Positions 1 through 12,018 of a stretch of DNA of 64,000 bases are shown piece after piece; the stretch's first letter is position 1; each line of letters opens with the position of its first letter. The notes beneath the pieces were generated by a model. The model ran no database searches, was not told where the DNA came from, and saw only the letters and a list, made by a program, of their open reading frames with translations. This stretch comes from Rutpela maculata (Eukaryota; Arthropoda; Insecta; Coleoptera; Cerambycidae): the NCBI GenBank assembly GCA_936432065.2, contig OW386292.2, positions 17,235,080-17,299,079 on the forward strand. Reading direction: 5' to 3'. The translations under genes and the position numbers were made by a program.

Positions 1-7
1 AGCATCA

Positions 8-255
8 GCTCAAAGGGAGTGGCACCTAAAAAAAAAAAAAAGACATTACAGCTGAAAGAGAATCTAATTTTGAGAAGAAAAGGTTATATGCAAATTTTCA
101 TATGAATTGATACTCTTTAAGTTATAACGACTTAAAAATTGGAATTTTAGCTTGAAAAAAAGGTGTTTAAAAACAATTTTCGTCAAAAAACTCCAAATGT
201 ATCATCACATTGAGCGAAAACATGCTAGAGGCAAATAAGAATGCTATCAATGATG
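8..255 (+). repeat. Edge fragment of the large inverted-repeat (foldback-like) family
   Basis: This stretch matches the left part of the copy at 30064-31487: a GGGAGTGGCACCTAA box, an A-rich run, AGCTGAAAGA, then GTTATAACGACTT, AAAAAAAGGTGTTT, TTCGTCAA and ATTGAGCGAAAAC in the same order. The left terminus lies outside the window, and similarity fades after about position 255. Nothing in it looks coding; the 61-residue minus-strand frame over 167-352 is read through the repeat. Confidence 0.6.
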
Positions 256-3200
256 TCTTCAGCGTTTTAGTTATCGAACCTGTTCGAAATAGCGTTCGGA
301 AAGAGCCCACGCTTTTATACTCAACTATACTAATTACAAACGCGGCGTACACTAAGGCCCTTACGGGGTAGACGGGGAGAACAGTTTCGATGATTATTTT
401 TTGCTTTTTACTGTAGTAGTTATAGAAGCGTGTTTTTTAGTGCTTTAAACTATTAATTTATTTACCTCTAGGTATTTTACTAGTTGATCATCTCTTTATA
501 AAGCCATGTTCAAATTTCAAAGGTATTAAATCGTACCAAAAACATAAAAAGACGCTTATATACAAGTTTTTCAATTATTTTAGAAAATACTAATAATATC
601 GCGTAATAATGAACCTGCATTCTGGTCGGCATTTGTGCAATGAAGTCGTAAGCAGCAGCTGACACCCCGAAATTTATACAATTTCTTTAAGATCGCACGA
701 AAAGTAGCAAATATAATAGAATCTTTAATGCAACAAAAGTGCTTTCTTTCGTCGTACTATTTGGAGGGGTGGCGAAATTAATGAAGGAACTTATACAATT
801 CCGTTACAATAAATTATATTCGGATAAATTGTATTTATTCCAAAAGTGTTTGCTTTATTGTGCATTCATAACAAAAGGGCCCTCCCTCTATTCAGCTACT
901 TTACATAATGTAAAATCTGCGGTTTCCTAAATTTCATCGAAAAACACCCGAAGAATGGGTATAAATTTAATAAACACCACCAGCATTGCATGATAACACG
1001 GCATCGCACATCTAGACGTGAAAATAACTACGTTTGTCACGTATGGGGACATGTGAAAGGGAGCGCGGATCAGGTCCGTCTTTGGAGGCTTATTAACTGG
1101 GCTGACAAAAACCCACCATTAGGAAAAACCGGTAGGTAAAAGGGATAGGTTTTTTATTTAGAAAAGCCCATGTGGGTTTTTCTTTGGTTTACGATTTTCT
1201 TTTCCTATAAGAAAGGGAAAAATATAAAAAAATATATTTTCGCCTCACAAACGTTCAGACAGTAACAAAAATATAACATGTCAATTTATCAATTATATAA
1301 CGTCTTTATTTTCTTAAACGAATTATCTTCATTACAATCCCCAAAAAAAGACAAAAAGTGAAGCCCGACTATTTCATAGAAAACTATATTTTAAAGGTAA
1401 AAATAGGCAAAAGTGAATCTATTAATTTAAATCAAAAACATAGCTTATTACTTCACAGAAAGAGAATAAATCCCAGTTCGGGACATAATAAGGTAAAAGT
1501 CGTAAATAAACTAAGGGACTTTTGAAATAAAAAAATAATTAGTTAACTATAACAAAATTTATTGTAAAGATAAAAGGTATGGTAGAGCAATTGACAAATC
1601 AGGATTGGGCAAATAAAATATGTGCTTGAATTACGTTTACAAAAATCAAATGGAACAAAAAATATATAGAGAGACAGCAGATATATAATATACAAAAAAG
1701 ATAAATAGATACACGGTAACGTACAAAGATAATACCATATATAATGACAGAAGACCACAATACACAAAAACTACTGTAACTACTTCAAAAATATACGTAA
1801 CTAAATTATTAATTGTTTAGTTAGTTATTACTAAATGAATAGATTAAGTGACATTTTACAAATAAACAAATTTTGATATTTTATATTATAAATAAATCGT
1901 TAAACGTAAATAAAGGCAATAACATAAGAAATGAAATACATGGTAGCATTCCAGGCTACAAGATACATATAAAAACTAAAGGTGCTATACACAGAAAATG
2001 ATTTACAACTATTAAATAAGAAATTTTATTAATAGTCTTTAATACCGGACTAGCACTCGCGAAAACAACGAAATGCCACACAGAACACTGAAGATCGCAT
2101 CAAATTGACGTCTTTGATCAGGAGGTAAAGGAAAGTTACCAGTTGCAGGTAAACGTAAGATAAAGATGTAAATGTACTTACAGAACTTCTGCAAAAGGGA
2201 CGAAAGCACTGTTATGAGTTACAAGCTCAAGTTATAAGTCGGTACCAGCTGTAACCTCAAGAACTGCATAAATATACCATTATAGGTATATTGAACACTG
2301 ACTTTAAACTTACCTTTCTTATTATTGCACTTAAAGCAGTTAGCACTTATTAAATGCTGCTTTAATTCAGGACATCTATACTGAACAAATTTTGTTGTTA
2401 ACTTCTTAATTACTTGGTACAATTCACCAAAGAAATTAAGTCTCCAAACTAATAAACACTTAAATGACTCAATTCCAGCCATCATTTTGACGACTTTGTC
2501 AGCTCGAAGGCTGCTTCGGAAATGCATATATGACATTAATTTATGGTTTTATACGCGCGCCTAGTGCCTTACTTTCGGGGGGTCGGCAACCAAGGTAACC
2601 AGACACCATATCATATTCGCACTTGCCGATTGGAGGAACAGTTTTCATGCGACTGTTTTACCCGCGTATTTTATGGACGGCTAATTCGTTATTTACCGCG
2701 AGAATTTAATGTCGCTTTGTAAAGAACAGAAAGTCCGACAGGGCCAGTATTAAATCTTTTTAATAAAAATAGCAAATTAGATCATTTTTGTAATGAAGAT
2801 ATAAAATAATGTAATTAATGGATTTTAATGGAAATTTACGAATACTAAAAAGTTGACCGTTACAATTTTTATACTCTTCTCAAATATGAAAATGAAGAGT
2901 ATCGTTGGTAAAGCCAGAAGTTGTGTTATCTAATAAGTGCTATGCGTATAACATTAGTTTATTGGTCAAATTATCATTTTTCAAGAAATTCGTGGCTCTG
3001 TTTCAACGTAATGATCTCACTTTTTCCAAGAGTTCATAAAAACAATAGAGTCTACTCTATACATCTTCCGTCAAATGTTGACGTGTTTAGTCCAGTTAAT
3101 TATTTTATTCTTTTAGTGACCACCCGTATAACTTTTTCACTAAAACTAAAATAGATTTCTTCCTTAGCAATTAACATAAAACATAAACACACGACATATA

Positions 3201-4055
3201 GTAGTAATAGTAGTAGTGTTAACAATATGTCAAATATTGTTTTCCGTATCATTTTTTCCTTTATTTGTTTATTTATTTATTTATTTTTTTTTTGGTGTTC
3301 AGCCTCTATATTTTTCAATCAAAATATATCAGATTGTTTCCATGGCAATAAGCCTTATTTACCTGCTGAATATGATTTTTCTCAGTCAATTATTATTTAG
3401 ATATAGTGCCAACAGACGGACTGAATGGCTGAATTGAAATACCTAAATTTTCATAATCTACATTTGAAATATGAAAATCCTAAGTAATCTCGAATAGTGA
3501 TTTTTTTCACGATTACAATAGTTGTCTTCGGTAAGCGAGGAGTATAAAGAATTTGCAAACTTATTTGTAAAAATCTTTCCTCTCTTTTGACACCTTCTAT
3601 TCATTAATTATTATCTTATTCCTTTCAGTGATCACTTTGTATATTTTTTTTACCAAAATTGTATTAGATTTTCATCCTTGTCAACTACATTCCAGATATT
3701 ATTTTCCTGTCGTTTAATTGTTTTTAAAGTATCCAATCTGTATATTTTTTATTAAGAGTTAATTTTGGTATCTACATAATCTGTAATATAAGTGTCAGAG
3801 CAATGCTTGGAACTTGCAAAAATATACACTCCGTCATTAACTATTAACAACTTGCTACATGATAAAGAACTTCGTAGGATAACAAGCTGGTATTTAGCTG
3901 CTTTTTAGCATATTTTCATAGCAATTTAAACCAAACAGACCAAACTGAGATATTAGTCTCATCGCGGGTTCTTTAGGCAGTACGCACCTTAATAAAGCCA
4001 TGCTCTTTGTCCGTATCGTTTCTTCTTCCGGAATTAGTAACCATTTTATTTCGCT
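256..4055. other. A+T-rich DNA without a recognisable gene
   Basis: No exon, RNA gene or known element was recognised. A weak inverted pair (AAAAACCCAC near 1107 and GTGGGTTTTT near 1172) surrounds about 55 bp. A minus-strand frame at 2219-2536 is open for 105 codons. Its product has several cysteines and lysine-rich stretches but resembles no family I know, and it has no visible splice or promoter context, so I do not call it a gene. A short GTA-type trinucleotide run lies near 3200-3217. Confidence 0.5.
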
Positions 4056-4259
4056 CCAGGGTTGGCATGTTTAAAACAAAATGTTTTAAAGAAGATGTTT
4101 AAAACATCGTATCATGTTTTAAACAAATATTTAAAACATGTTTAATACACAATGTGATGTTTTAAGCAACTGTTTAAAACACAGTTTAAAACATAGGTAC
4201 CATTTAAAACATTGAAAAAAGCTGTTTAAAACAAAAAAACCCAGTTTTTTCCAACCCTG
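4056..4259. mobile_element. hAT-like miniature element (MITE), 204 bp
   Basis: The ends are inverted: CAGGGTTGGCA on the left and CCAACCCTG on the right, a terminus typical of hAT transposons. The flanking 8-mers TTTCGCTC (left) and TTTTGCTG (right) agree at six of eight positions, as expected for an aged 8-bp hAT target duplication. The interior consists almost entirely of variants of TGTTTAAAACA, a self-complementary motif present about ten times, so the element folds in many registers. It has no coding capacity. The 87-residue minus-strand frame at 4131-4394 is produced by these AAAC/TTTA motifs. Confidence 0.72.
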
Positions 4260-6186
4260 TTTTGCTGTACTGGAAACTTTACGTTTTTCAAGCTCTTTCT
4301 TATTAATAATAACGATAATTCTTTTACATTCACTTTGACATATTACCACCATTGTCATTTTTAATATGTTTAATACGCAGACGCGATGTGACACTATAGT
4401 ATTACACCAATGTACTCTCTTCTCCTCTGTTCTCCTAATATTCTCAGATGCACTCAGATGCCAATAGTAAGATCAGTAGTATAGACAATTTCTTTGATTG
4501 ATGCCTGTAAATATGGAGTTGCTGCCCACGACTCGGTAGATGGCATGTGTACGCGAAGTTTCCACTTTATCCTATACTTTTTGGAATAATACATTCAAAA
4601 TATATAGAGTGAAAAAACATTTGTATCAGCAAAATCGTCATTTTTTCAAATCATGATTTGAGCAAATGGAAATCAGCATTTCCATTTTTCTTGAAAACGA
4701 TGCGTTTTATCAATTTTTGACAGGGACCGTTTTCTGGGTAAAATTAAATGCCCTTTTATATTTTAAAAAATATTTGCAAAATTTCAATTCATAAATTTCA
4801 TAAATATTCATAATTTATAAATACCTCTTTATCTTCGCCACTGGAAATAATGGGCGATGGTTTTCAGTATTGAATTACTTACTCTGAAATACCAAGTAAT
4901 TCGCACAGCATTCTTAAAACGAGACTTTCTAATGACTATTGAAGTCCTGCTAATAAAAAGTAAGACGCCCAGTATATCTCCTCATGTTCCTGTGATCATT
5001 TTAACGTTATTCAATATATATGCATATTATTGATCAGCATCTCAGTTGCATATTCCTGTGTATGTACCCGGCATTGAACTACACCATCACTTCCTCGCTA
5101 ATTCCCCACATCTTTTGATGCCACAAACAACACGCCGTCTACATAATAAAGCTCCACTACAAAGCCCCATTATTATGACGTTCGCTGAAAATTGCCAATA
5201 AAGGTATAGGGTACACTGCAAGGAGCATTGCGCCCGTATTGTTATATAATGTTCCTTATATGCAATAATTCAACCACATCTTATTGGGGTAGGTCATGGA
5301 AATTGCTTCCCCAATCGACAAATTACCCGTACTAAGCAAACACTTACGTGCACGTTATTGTGAATTATTCCCCACGATCACGGTACGTCAGTGAGGCTCT
5401 GTCGGAGAATACACAGTAGGTTGGGGTGCCCCAGTTGTGGGGTTCACCCTCGCACGCAGAGCCGTATGCAGTTTGCCATACAAAAGTGTACGTCAACTCG
5501 TTGCTGTTACAAAGGAAAAAAAATAGTGAGTTGGTGGAAAATAATTTTTAAGTGTTTAGCAAACAGCTTTTAAACGTTTTATAACCTATCAAAAATAAAT
5601 CATCTGTTACTTTTATCTGTAACATAATAATTTTTCATTTTTGTTATCCAGATAATTTTCCGATGATGCGTATGCATCAACGTGATAATTAAAATTCTAT
5701 AAAATGTTAATAGATTGTATACAGAATACAATGTTCAAGAATTAAAGAAAATCTCCGTATACCCAGTGGAGTCAAACTATTCAAGTCAAAAAATTATTTT
5801 AAACACTTAATAATTCATTACATACCATGAACTGTAATAGTATATTAAGTATTAAGGTCAGTAAGTGTTCTTTACTGGTTGAGGACATCTGAAATCAGTA
5901 AAAAGGCTTAATGGCCGCAGTGCTTATGACGTTTTTGCACGCTCAAATATTGAATAAATTCAATTAAAACTAAAACAATTAATATTTTAAAAATATATAA
6001 AACAAACAAGTCGTACCTGAAAAAGTTTTCGCTTTGGTTACTGAGACCGAATATTTATTGTCAAATGACATCTGCTGTCATTCGAAATCTCCTTGTAAGT
6101 TATGATTCAGAAGAGAACGTTGTTTTAAACTCGAATTCTATTGCTCCAATAAATTTTAATAATTGTTCAAATTGTAATTACTTATA
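4260..6186. other. Unassigned A+T-rich DNA
   Basis: No gene or named element recognised. Composition is A+T-rich throughout, with a slightly less A+T-rich patch at about 5040-5480 that holds one short open frame (5391-5573) of no recognisable family. Confidence 0.45.
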
Positions 6187-6640
6187 GTATAGTAACGACA
6201 AAAAAATTTAAAAAAATTTTTATTGTTCAAATAGGCTTAGAATGTCATGAAACGTCGAGATTTTAAGTTTAAGCGAAAAAAAAATTTCTGTCTGTAACTT
6301 TTTGTGTGCACGTTTACTCTGGAACCGTATAAGATATTGACTTGAAATTTGGTACCCATATGTACTTTAACGGGATCTGGAACTAGATTATATTTTCATC
6401 TTGTTCCGTCGAAGGGTTGGGGGGTAAATTGGGATAAATTTGGGGTAAATAGGTAAATCAAGCAGGTATGAGTCCATAAAATTGGTATTTAGCATATACA
6501 AGGGAAGCTAAGGTCTCAAAAAAATTTTTGGCATTAGCCACCCCCATTACCACCCCCACCCCATTATTAAAGGGGATGAAAAAAAATTGCGATTTAGAGT
6601 GTGTACAAGAACCAGAAACCTCAAAATATATTTTTTACTT
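6187..6640 (-). mobile_element. Helentron-like (DINE-1/HINE type) element, 3' part
   Basis: This is a partial copy of the repeat family seen at 21344, 38396, 39220, 49605, 52582, 53245, 53887 and 60846. Blocks in order are TATAGTAACGAC, TTCAAATAGGCTTAGAATG, TGTCATGAAACGTCGAG, a short CTGTCTGTAAC remnant of the GTCY microsatellite, TTGACTTGAAATTTGGTAC, repeated GGGGTAAAT, and ACCCCCATTACCACCCCCA. The 3' terminal hairpin has been lost at the left edge, and the 5' part is missing beyond 6640. It is non-coding. Assignment to the Helentron-associated class rests on the hairpin, sub-terminal inverted repeat and microsatellite seen in fuller copies. Confidence 0.65.
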
Positions 6641-7386
6641 ACCGATCGCTAATTTGTAAACGTCACTTACATATGTCTTAATCAATCCAGAAAGTACCTG
6701 AGCGTGCAAAAATGATACTTCCTAAGCATTCGAGACCTGAAAAGTCACTTACTGCTCACAGTTAATAACTTGTTTTTTGCAATACAAATGTAAATCGAAG
6801 AAAGTTCATAAATACTGAGTTAAAATAAAATTATCGGCAACGACCTGTCAAAATAGGCTTTTTATATTTTAATAAATTAGGGATAGCCTAGAACTTAACA
6901 AAAAGGAAGGTTAATAGATGAACAATTTGTTAAAAAGTCAAGTTTGACATGCAACGGTCTGGAGATCTATTTACAGTTTTTTTTTTTAGTAAAAACTGTT
7001 AGGAATGGATATCAAAGAAGCTTTTTTTAATCTAAAATATCTATTTGTTCTGGTAGGTAAACAAAATTTCCCACTGACTGGAATGCAAATGATCTGCATG
7101 CCATTTGATGTAAACCTGTCGAAACATTTAAACCAATACTACTGACCCGATCTCGACTCAGATCAGTTATCTTCATCCAAAAAAGCTGTGCTTGACATAT
7201 ACACATTACACGTGTCTATTAGATTTTAATAATGCTGTACTATAAATGTAAAACGTTCACTTCATATCTTAATGTCAAAATTACATTATTTTGGATTTTC
7301 AGACATTTCACTGCAGTTAATGTCAACTATCTTAAAGAAGTAGTCAATGTGTTGTTATAAATCAAGTGTCTCAATTTCAAACTTTA
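6641..7386. other. Unassigned A+T-rich DNA
   Basis: Nothing recognised. The stretch separates a Helentron-like fragment from retrotransposon debris. Confidence 0.4.
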
Positions 7387-7494
7387 AAGGTAGGTGTGCC
7401 ACAAGGATCAATCCTAGGGCCACTACTGACTTCACTATATGTTTCAGATATATCTAAAGTTATTAAAAATACCACTCATTTCATTTATGAATAA
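7387..7494 (+). pseudogene. Non-LTR retrotransposon reverse transcriptase fragment
   Basis: One frame reads KVGVPQGSILGPLLTSLYVS followed by about 15 more residues and a stop. GVPQGSxLGPLL is the conserved non-LTR RT block just before the catalytic YADD region. No fingers, YADD, endonuclease or tail domains can be read next to it, so this is a short dead remnant. The same motif lies on the opposite strand about 190 bp away (7610-7684). Confidence 0.7.
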
Positions 7495-7609
7495 ATGTAT
7501 TATTATTAATGTGACCTCGAATAACATCAGTTTTCGTTGCCTATATTAAATTATATTAATTATAAATAACTAAGTACTATTGAAGATTGACTAAGAGTTC
7601 CATCCTAAC

Positions 7610-7684
7610 GATAAACAATTGATAAGTAATACAAAACAATTAGTGGCTCCAAAATAGATCCTTGAGGTACGCCAACCTTAAGTG
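7610..7684 (-). pseudogene. Non-LTR retrotransposon RT fragment
   Basis: The minus strand reads LKVGVPQGSILEPLIVLYY, the GVPQGS block with Gly to Glu in the usual LGPL. No further RT blocks are readable on either side. With the plus-strand fragment at 7387-7494 it makes a divergently mutated inverted pair, suggesting two insertions or an inverted duplication of one LINE piece. Confidence 0.6.
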
Positions 7685-9569
7685 ACTTTATTGTATAGCT
7701 GCTTATTATTCTTTTCGAACTCTCTTCTAATTGGATAACTATGTTTTAACATGTTTTGCATGTTAAATTAGCAAAAAGAACCAAAAAAATCTTATAAAAT
7801 GTTTGCCTTAAGCCAACGTTATGCTTAAATATTTTCTAAAAGTACAATATTTTCAGACCAGGTGGTACCATTTAGTATTTATTTGTCTAGTTTAGAGGTA
7901 AACTTAAAGTAAAAAATAATAAATTTAATTAAACGTTATTAATTTAATTGCTGACAATGAATGTTAAACAAATTTGCATTAGTAAAACAGTTTTATTATC
8001 TTTAAATGACCAAGAGTTGCAACCCGTAAAGCCATCGCAGCAATAATACGACAAATAATGCGGGTCATATTCTTTCTTTTTCGTCGTGTGTTTATAACTG
8101 TCTAATTTCTGAATAATTTTAATTAAAAAAAATGCATTTTAGTTTTCTCATTGAACTTACGAAAAAAACAGTTATGTATAAAATTAAAGGTTATAAAATT
8201 TTATCGCAGATGATTTCTGAATTTTCGGAATTTTTATTACTTTGAGACTGATCATGTATACGTTTGCTGACTTACTACTAACTTATTATTATTGCTATTT
8301 ATTGGGCTACAAGTACAAATTAAATTGCAAACAAATTCTTGCGTAAATAGGATCCTCGACCTCAAGACTTTTCTCCACGATATCAATTTGTGTGTGTTGT
8401 TTTTCAATTGTCTAGGACCACGTTATATAACTATCCAATTACTCGTGACTCCGTGAGTCCTTACCTAACATAAATTGCGAATATACAGCAGGCTGAGGCT
8501 GTTTCTATTCCAGCATGCAACAGTTTCACTCATAGACGTCGCGTTGTTGGTCAAAGAAAAATATATTCGAAAAGTTTACATACTTGAATTTCGAATATTT
8601 TGAAAATGAATTTATAGAATTTTAAAATTTTTGTTGTGTGGTATTTGGAACAGGAAGACCTTACAAATGACGAATCACTTGTCCTATCATGCCATTTAAA
8701 ATTTTGGAAAGTGTGGTTACAGCGTGAAAAAAATTGAATTTTAACTACCCGAAAATATATTGCTAAAAATATTTTTTTAATTTACATGAAACTTACAGCA
8801 CAAACATTGACTACGTGAAAAATATTAAAATTAAAATCGCATTCAATAACTTATCTGCTTTCTTCGTACATAATTAACCAACGTCGTTTGCCTGAATTTG
8901 CTTTGGACGATATTCTATTTACAATTTACTTTGAGGAAAATCAATTTCTTATCCTATTAATTTAATGATATTGGGTGATTAATGTCTTTCTGGTCAGATA
9001 ACGTATTCATCGGGGCTTTATATTCATACCGGGAGGTCTAGACAAAATAAATCTCGTGAACAGACTGTCTACGTATTAGCGAAATAACTTATATGATCAT
9101 AAATTAGAATGTCATTCGTTTCCTAGTTTCCAGTTTCAAATTTTCAAGATTGCTGTTTGGGAGCCACAGAATGTTACAATCATAACAAAAATAGAAGCAT
9201 GCATACATCATATATACCGAAGGTTCAAGACTAACGACCATGGACATCTATGAACTTTCAAATGCTTATCGTACTCTGCGCTTATTGTTTGATGATTGAT
9301 GAGCTCTTCTTCACTAGTTGCAAGTTGCAACTAATCTGCAAAGAACCTTAATAACAAATCCAATTTTTGTTACCTCAAGTTCAATTTTATTATTGACAGA
9401 TGGGTTTTATTAGACATACGATTTTTGTCAGGATTTTTACAAAACAAGGTAGTATGGTAAAAGTCTTAAAGTCATAATTTTTTTTTAAGGTGCTAAATCA
9501 TAAAAATATGGATTTTTCATTATTTGGAACAAGCCCATTTTCGGTAAACTATTCGTAAGCTTGTGACAG
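7685..9569. other. Unassigned A+T-rich DNA
   Basis: No coding or structural signal recognised; homopolymer-rich sequence without a repeat family that recurs elsewhere in the window. Confidence 0.4.
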
Positions 9570-10230
9570 TTTTATGTTAGCTTTGTTTACCGTATGTTCT
9601 GTATTCGATTCTGATATTAGAAGAGATTAGTCATCAGTAAATAGTATAGATTCGTTCACATAATAATGGTATAGCAAGGGACCTAAAACTGACCCTTGTG
9701 ATACTCACTTGAGGTTTCAAGAACGACAGACCTGGAGTTATTAATGTCGACAAAGTGTGCTCTGACTTAGATAACGTTTAAACCAATTTAGTAATTCACC
9801 TCGTATAGCACAACTCTCCACTTTTCTTATAAGGCTAGCAAGGCGTACAAAATCTAATGCCATATGCAAGTCAAGAAAGATACATACACCTTTTTTGTCT
9901 TTATCCAAATTCTTACACAGATTATTCAAAAAGTGTATATAATAGTTGTAGAGAATCCAACACGAAAACCAAATTTATTATTATTAAACAGATTATGTTC
10001 ATCAAAGAATTTTGTAATTTTTTTATGCCACATATTTTAGAGAAAGAATGGATATTGGTCGATAATTCTCAACCTTTGAATTACAACCTGACTTAGATAA
10101 AGGTACTATCTTGGCAATTTTCAGTTTTTCAAGGAAGATTCCTTCACTTGGAGAAGAGTTTAATAGTCTGTTAACTGTGAGGAACTTGAATTTTTCAGGT
10201 TTTGCTCAATACTTAAAACCTTATATTCGG
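9570..10230 (-). pseudogene. Non-LTR retrotransposon reverse transcriptase, degraded
   Basis: Read from 10230 downward, the minus strand gives successive RT blocks in shifting frames. These are PSEGIFLEKLKIAKIVPL and then ENYRPISIL (about 10040-10150), a FLDL..ALDF block with GELLNWFKRYL (about 9780-9900, normally FLDLxKAFDxV), and QGSVLGPLLYHYYVN (about 9650-9710). This order is collinear with an ordinary LINE RT. In-frame stops and shifts separate the blocks, and the 62-residue frame at 9741-9929 is only the middle one. The YADD aspartates are not convincingly preserved. The clade is probably Jockey/CR1-like, but that is inference from motif style. Confidence 0.75.
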
Positions 10231-10329
10231 ATGTGGGATCGAAAACACTACGGTAAATTTTGCGTATTAAATTGTACGTAAATTTAGATATCTTAAAAAG
10301 AAATCTGATTCAAGATTTGATGCAAAATA

Positions 10330-10400
10330 ATGGTTAAGTGGATCTAGAATAGATCCTTGCGGCACTCCACAAGTTAAGTTGGGTAAATTTGCTATTGCCT
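10330..10400 (-). pseudogene. Non-LTR RT motif fragment
   Basis: The minus strand carries a GVPQGSILDPL-type block (GTGCCGCAAGGATCTATTCT around 10350-10370). The DNA differs from the QGSVLGPLL block of the neighbouring pseudogene, so this is probably a second LINE copy. No other RT block could be aligned around it. Confidence 0.55.
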
Positions 10401-11068
10401 CATTTATTTTTGTCATTTCAATTGCATCTGTTTAAGTTGGACCATTATGACTAACGATCGTCACAAGAATGTCGTAATTGAATGCTTTACTAAATGACTG
10501 AGACTGTTACCTGGTCATTGTTGACAGCGGAAGTTATTTAATAAAGGTAGCTCAACTATTATTTGACTTATATGTAGATTGGCGGGGTGGCAATAACCCA
10601 TTCTCGTTCAAATATGTTGTAGTTTGTTCGTTGTTGTTCAAGAAGAATAATGCTTTCCGGTAGGACACTATACTCTATTTGGAAAAGACAGAGAGTAATA
10701 AATCACTCGGACAAAGACCAGCCATTGACGTACTATTTTTTCTCTTAACATTTATAGAAATTATACCGAAAAATCTAAATAAATTCATTTTATATGAGAT
10801 TTCTGTTTAAATTATCCAGTTCTTTCAGTTCTCTACACGGCGGCTATGATGTTTGCGTATATCGTTTAGGCAGGTACATAAGAGAGATCGGTATAGACAA
10901 GGACAGCTTGCCTTGTATCTAGTTTTGAAAGCACCAATTTAAATATCTTGTATTTTATTTAAGTATGGGTACATGTCAAAAAGGTATTGCATTTATTTTC
11001 ATTAATATTAATAATATATGAAGGAGCTACGTAACAACAACGCGAGAACCGCGCGATGTTACGCAGCG
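10401..11068. other. Unassigned DNA with a G+C-rich imperfect palindrome
   Basis: No gene recognised. Around 11030-11063 an imperfect inverted repeat places CGTAAC and GTTACG on either side of two CGCG-containing blocks. It lies next to the truncated left edge of the ATAAAACC element and may mark a breakpoint or the end of a small inverted-repeat element. Confidence 0.4.
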
Positions 11069-12018
11069 GCTTTTAGGTTTTATGGGAGTTTTAAAATATG
11101 GTCTTTAAGTACTTATGATTCAAGCAATAAAACTAATAAGTCTTAAGTAGTCTTACTCTTAATATATGTTATCATAAATACTATTTGCTTTTAACGATAA
11201 TTGGTAAAGGTTCCTTAAAACCTAATAGTTTTTTGGTAGCTTTATTAAGCTACGTTAAAACTTTTTGGTTTTTATAAAGCACTTATAAATTCTTTGGTTC
11301 CCCCACTTACGCCTTTAAACTTTGAGAGAGGGGGCATATAACACATAGTAAACGCCATTTTGTGATTTTGGGTTTTAGGTTATGTGATTTAAGCCAAGTA
11401 CATTTGGATTAGAGATTGTCAGAGGTTTTAAAGAAGAGTAGTAAGGGTGGGTAAAGTCTTACAGGCTTTAAAGTAGTAATAAAGTGGAGCAATTGGAATT
11501 TAACAAAACCTTTTGTATAAAAATATTTCCTAAATCCACAAACTCTTAATAGGGTATACTATTAAAATAAACGGTTTTATTAATTTTTCAGCCATGTTTT
11601 TTTTCTGTTAACTATGGCATACATGTTTGAACAAAGTCGGGGCAACAGTGTTTAGTTATACTTTTCTTATTCTTACAGTTTACATTTAGCCAAAGACTTA
11701 TTAAAGACGCAATTATTTATGATGTTCTCAAAGCAGGCTTAAAATTTGATTGCAAGTACTAACGATTTTAAGAAGATTTTATAAAAGGTTTTATGGTAGA
11801 CTTGAAAACATCTTGCAGATTTGGGTTCTAAAGTACTGTTGGTTTTATTGATAGTTTTAAGGAAGATATTTATAACCTTTATAAAAGGTCTTTTTTGGTT
11901 TTATGCCGGGTTCATTGTAGCTTTTAAGAGATTATCTAGTATAAATAGTTTTACGATCAGTTTTATTATATAGACTTAATAACCTATTGTAGATTGCGAT
12001 AAAACTTAAATTGTTACT
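11069..12018 (-). mobile_element. Truncated copy of the ATAAAACC-rich TIR element
   Basis: Over its length this stretch is the reverse complement of 47493-48903, with high similarity. Shared blocks include GACCTTTTATAAAGG, CTGCAAGATGTTTTCAAG, CACTGTTGCCCC and a segment of TCTCTCAAAGTTTAAA. Its right end, ACTTAAATTGTTACTTG, is the terminal inverted repeat of the fuller copy. The left end is cut at about 11069, so the last 270 bp of the element are missing. It also lacks the roughly 390-bp internal segment (47780-48160) that carries TTAGG repeats in the other copy. It does not code. Confidence 0.8.

Noticed and set aside
2219..2536. 105-codon minus-strand open frame as a possible receptor or enzyme exon
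   Set aside because: No recognisable motif, no splice or promoter support, and such a length can occur by chance over 64 kb.
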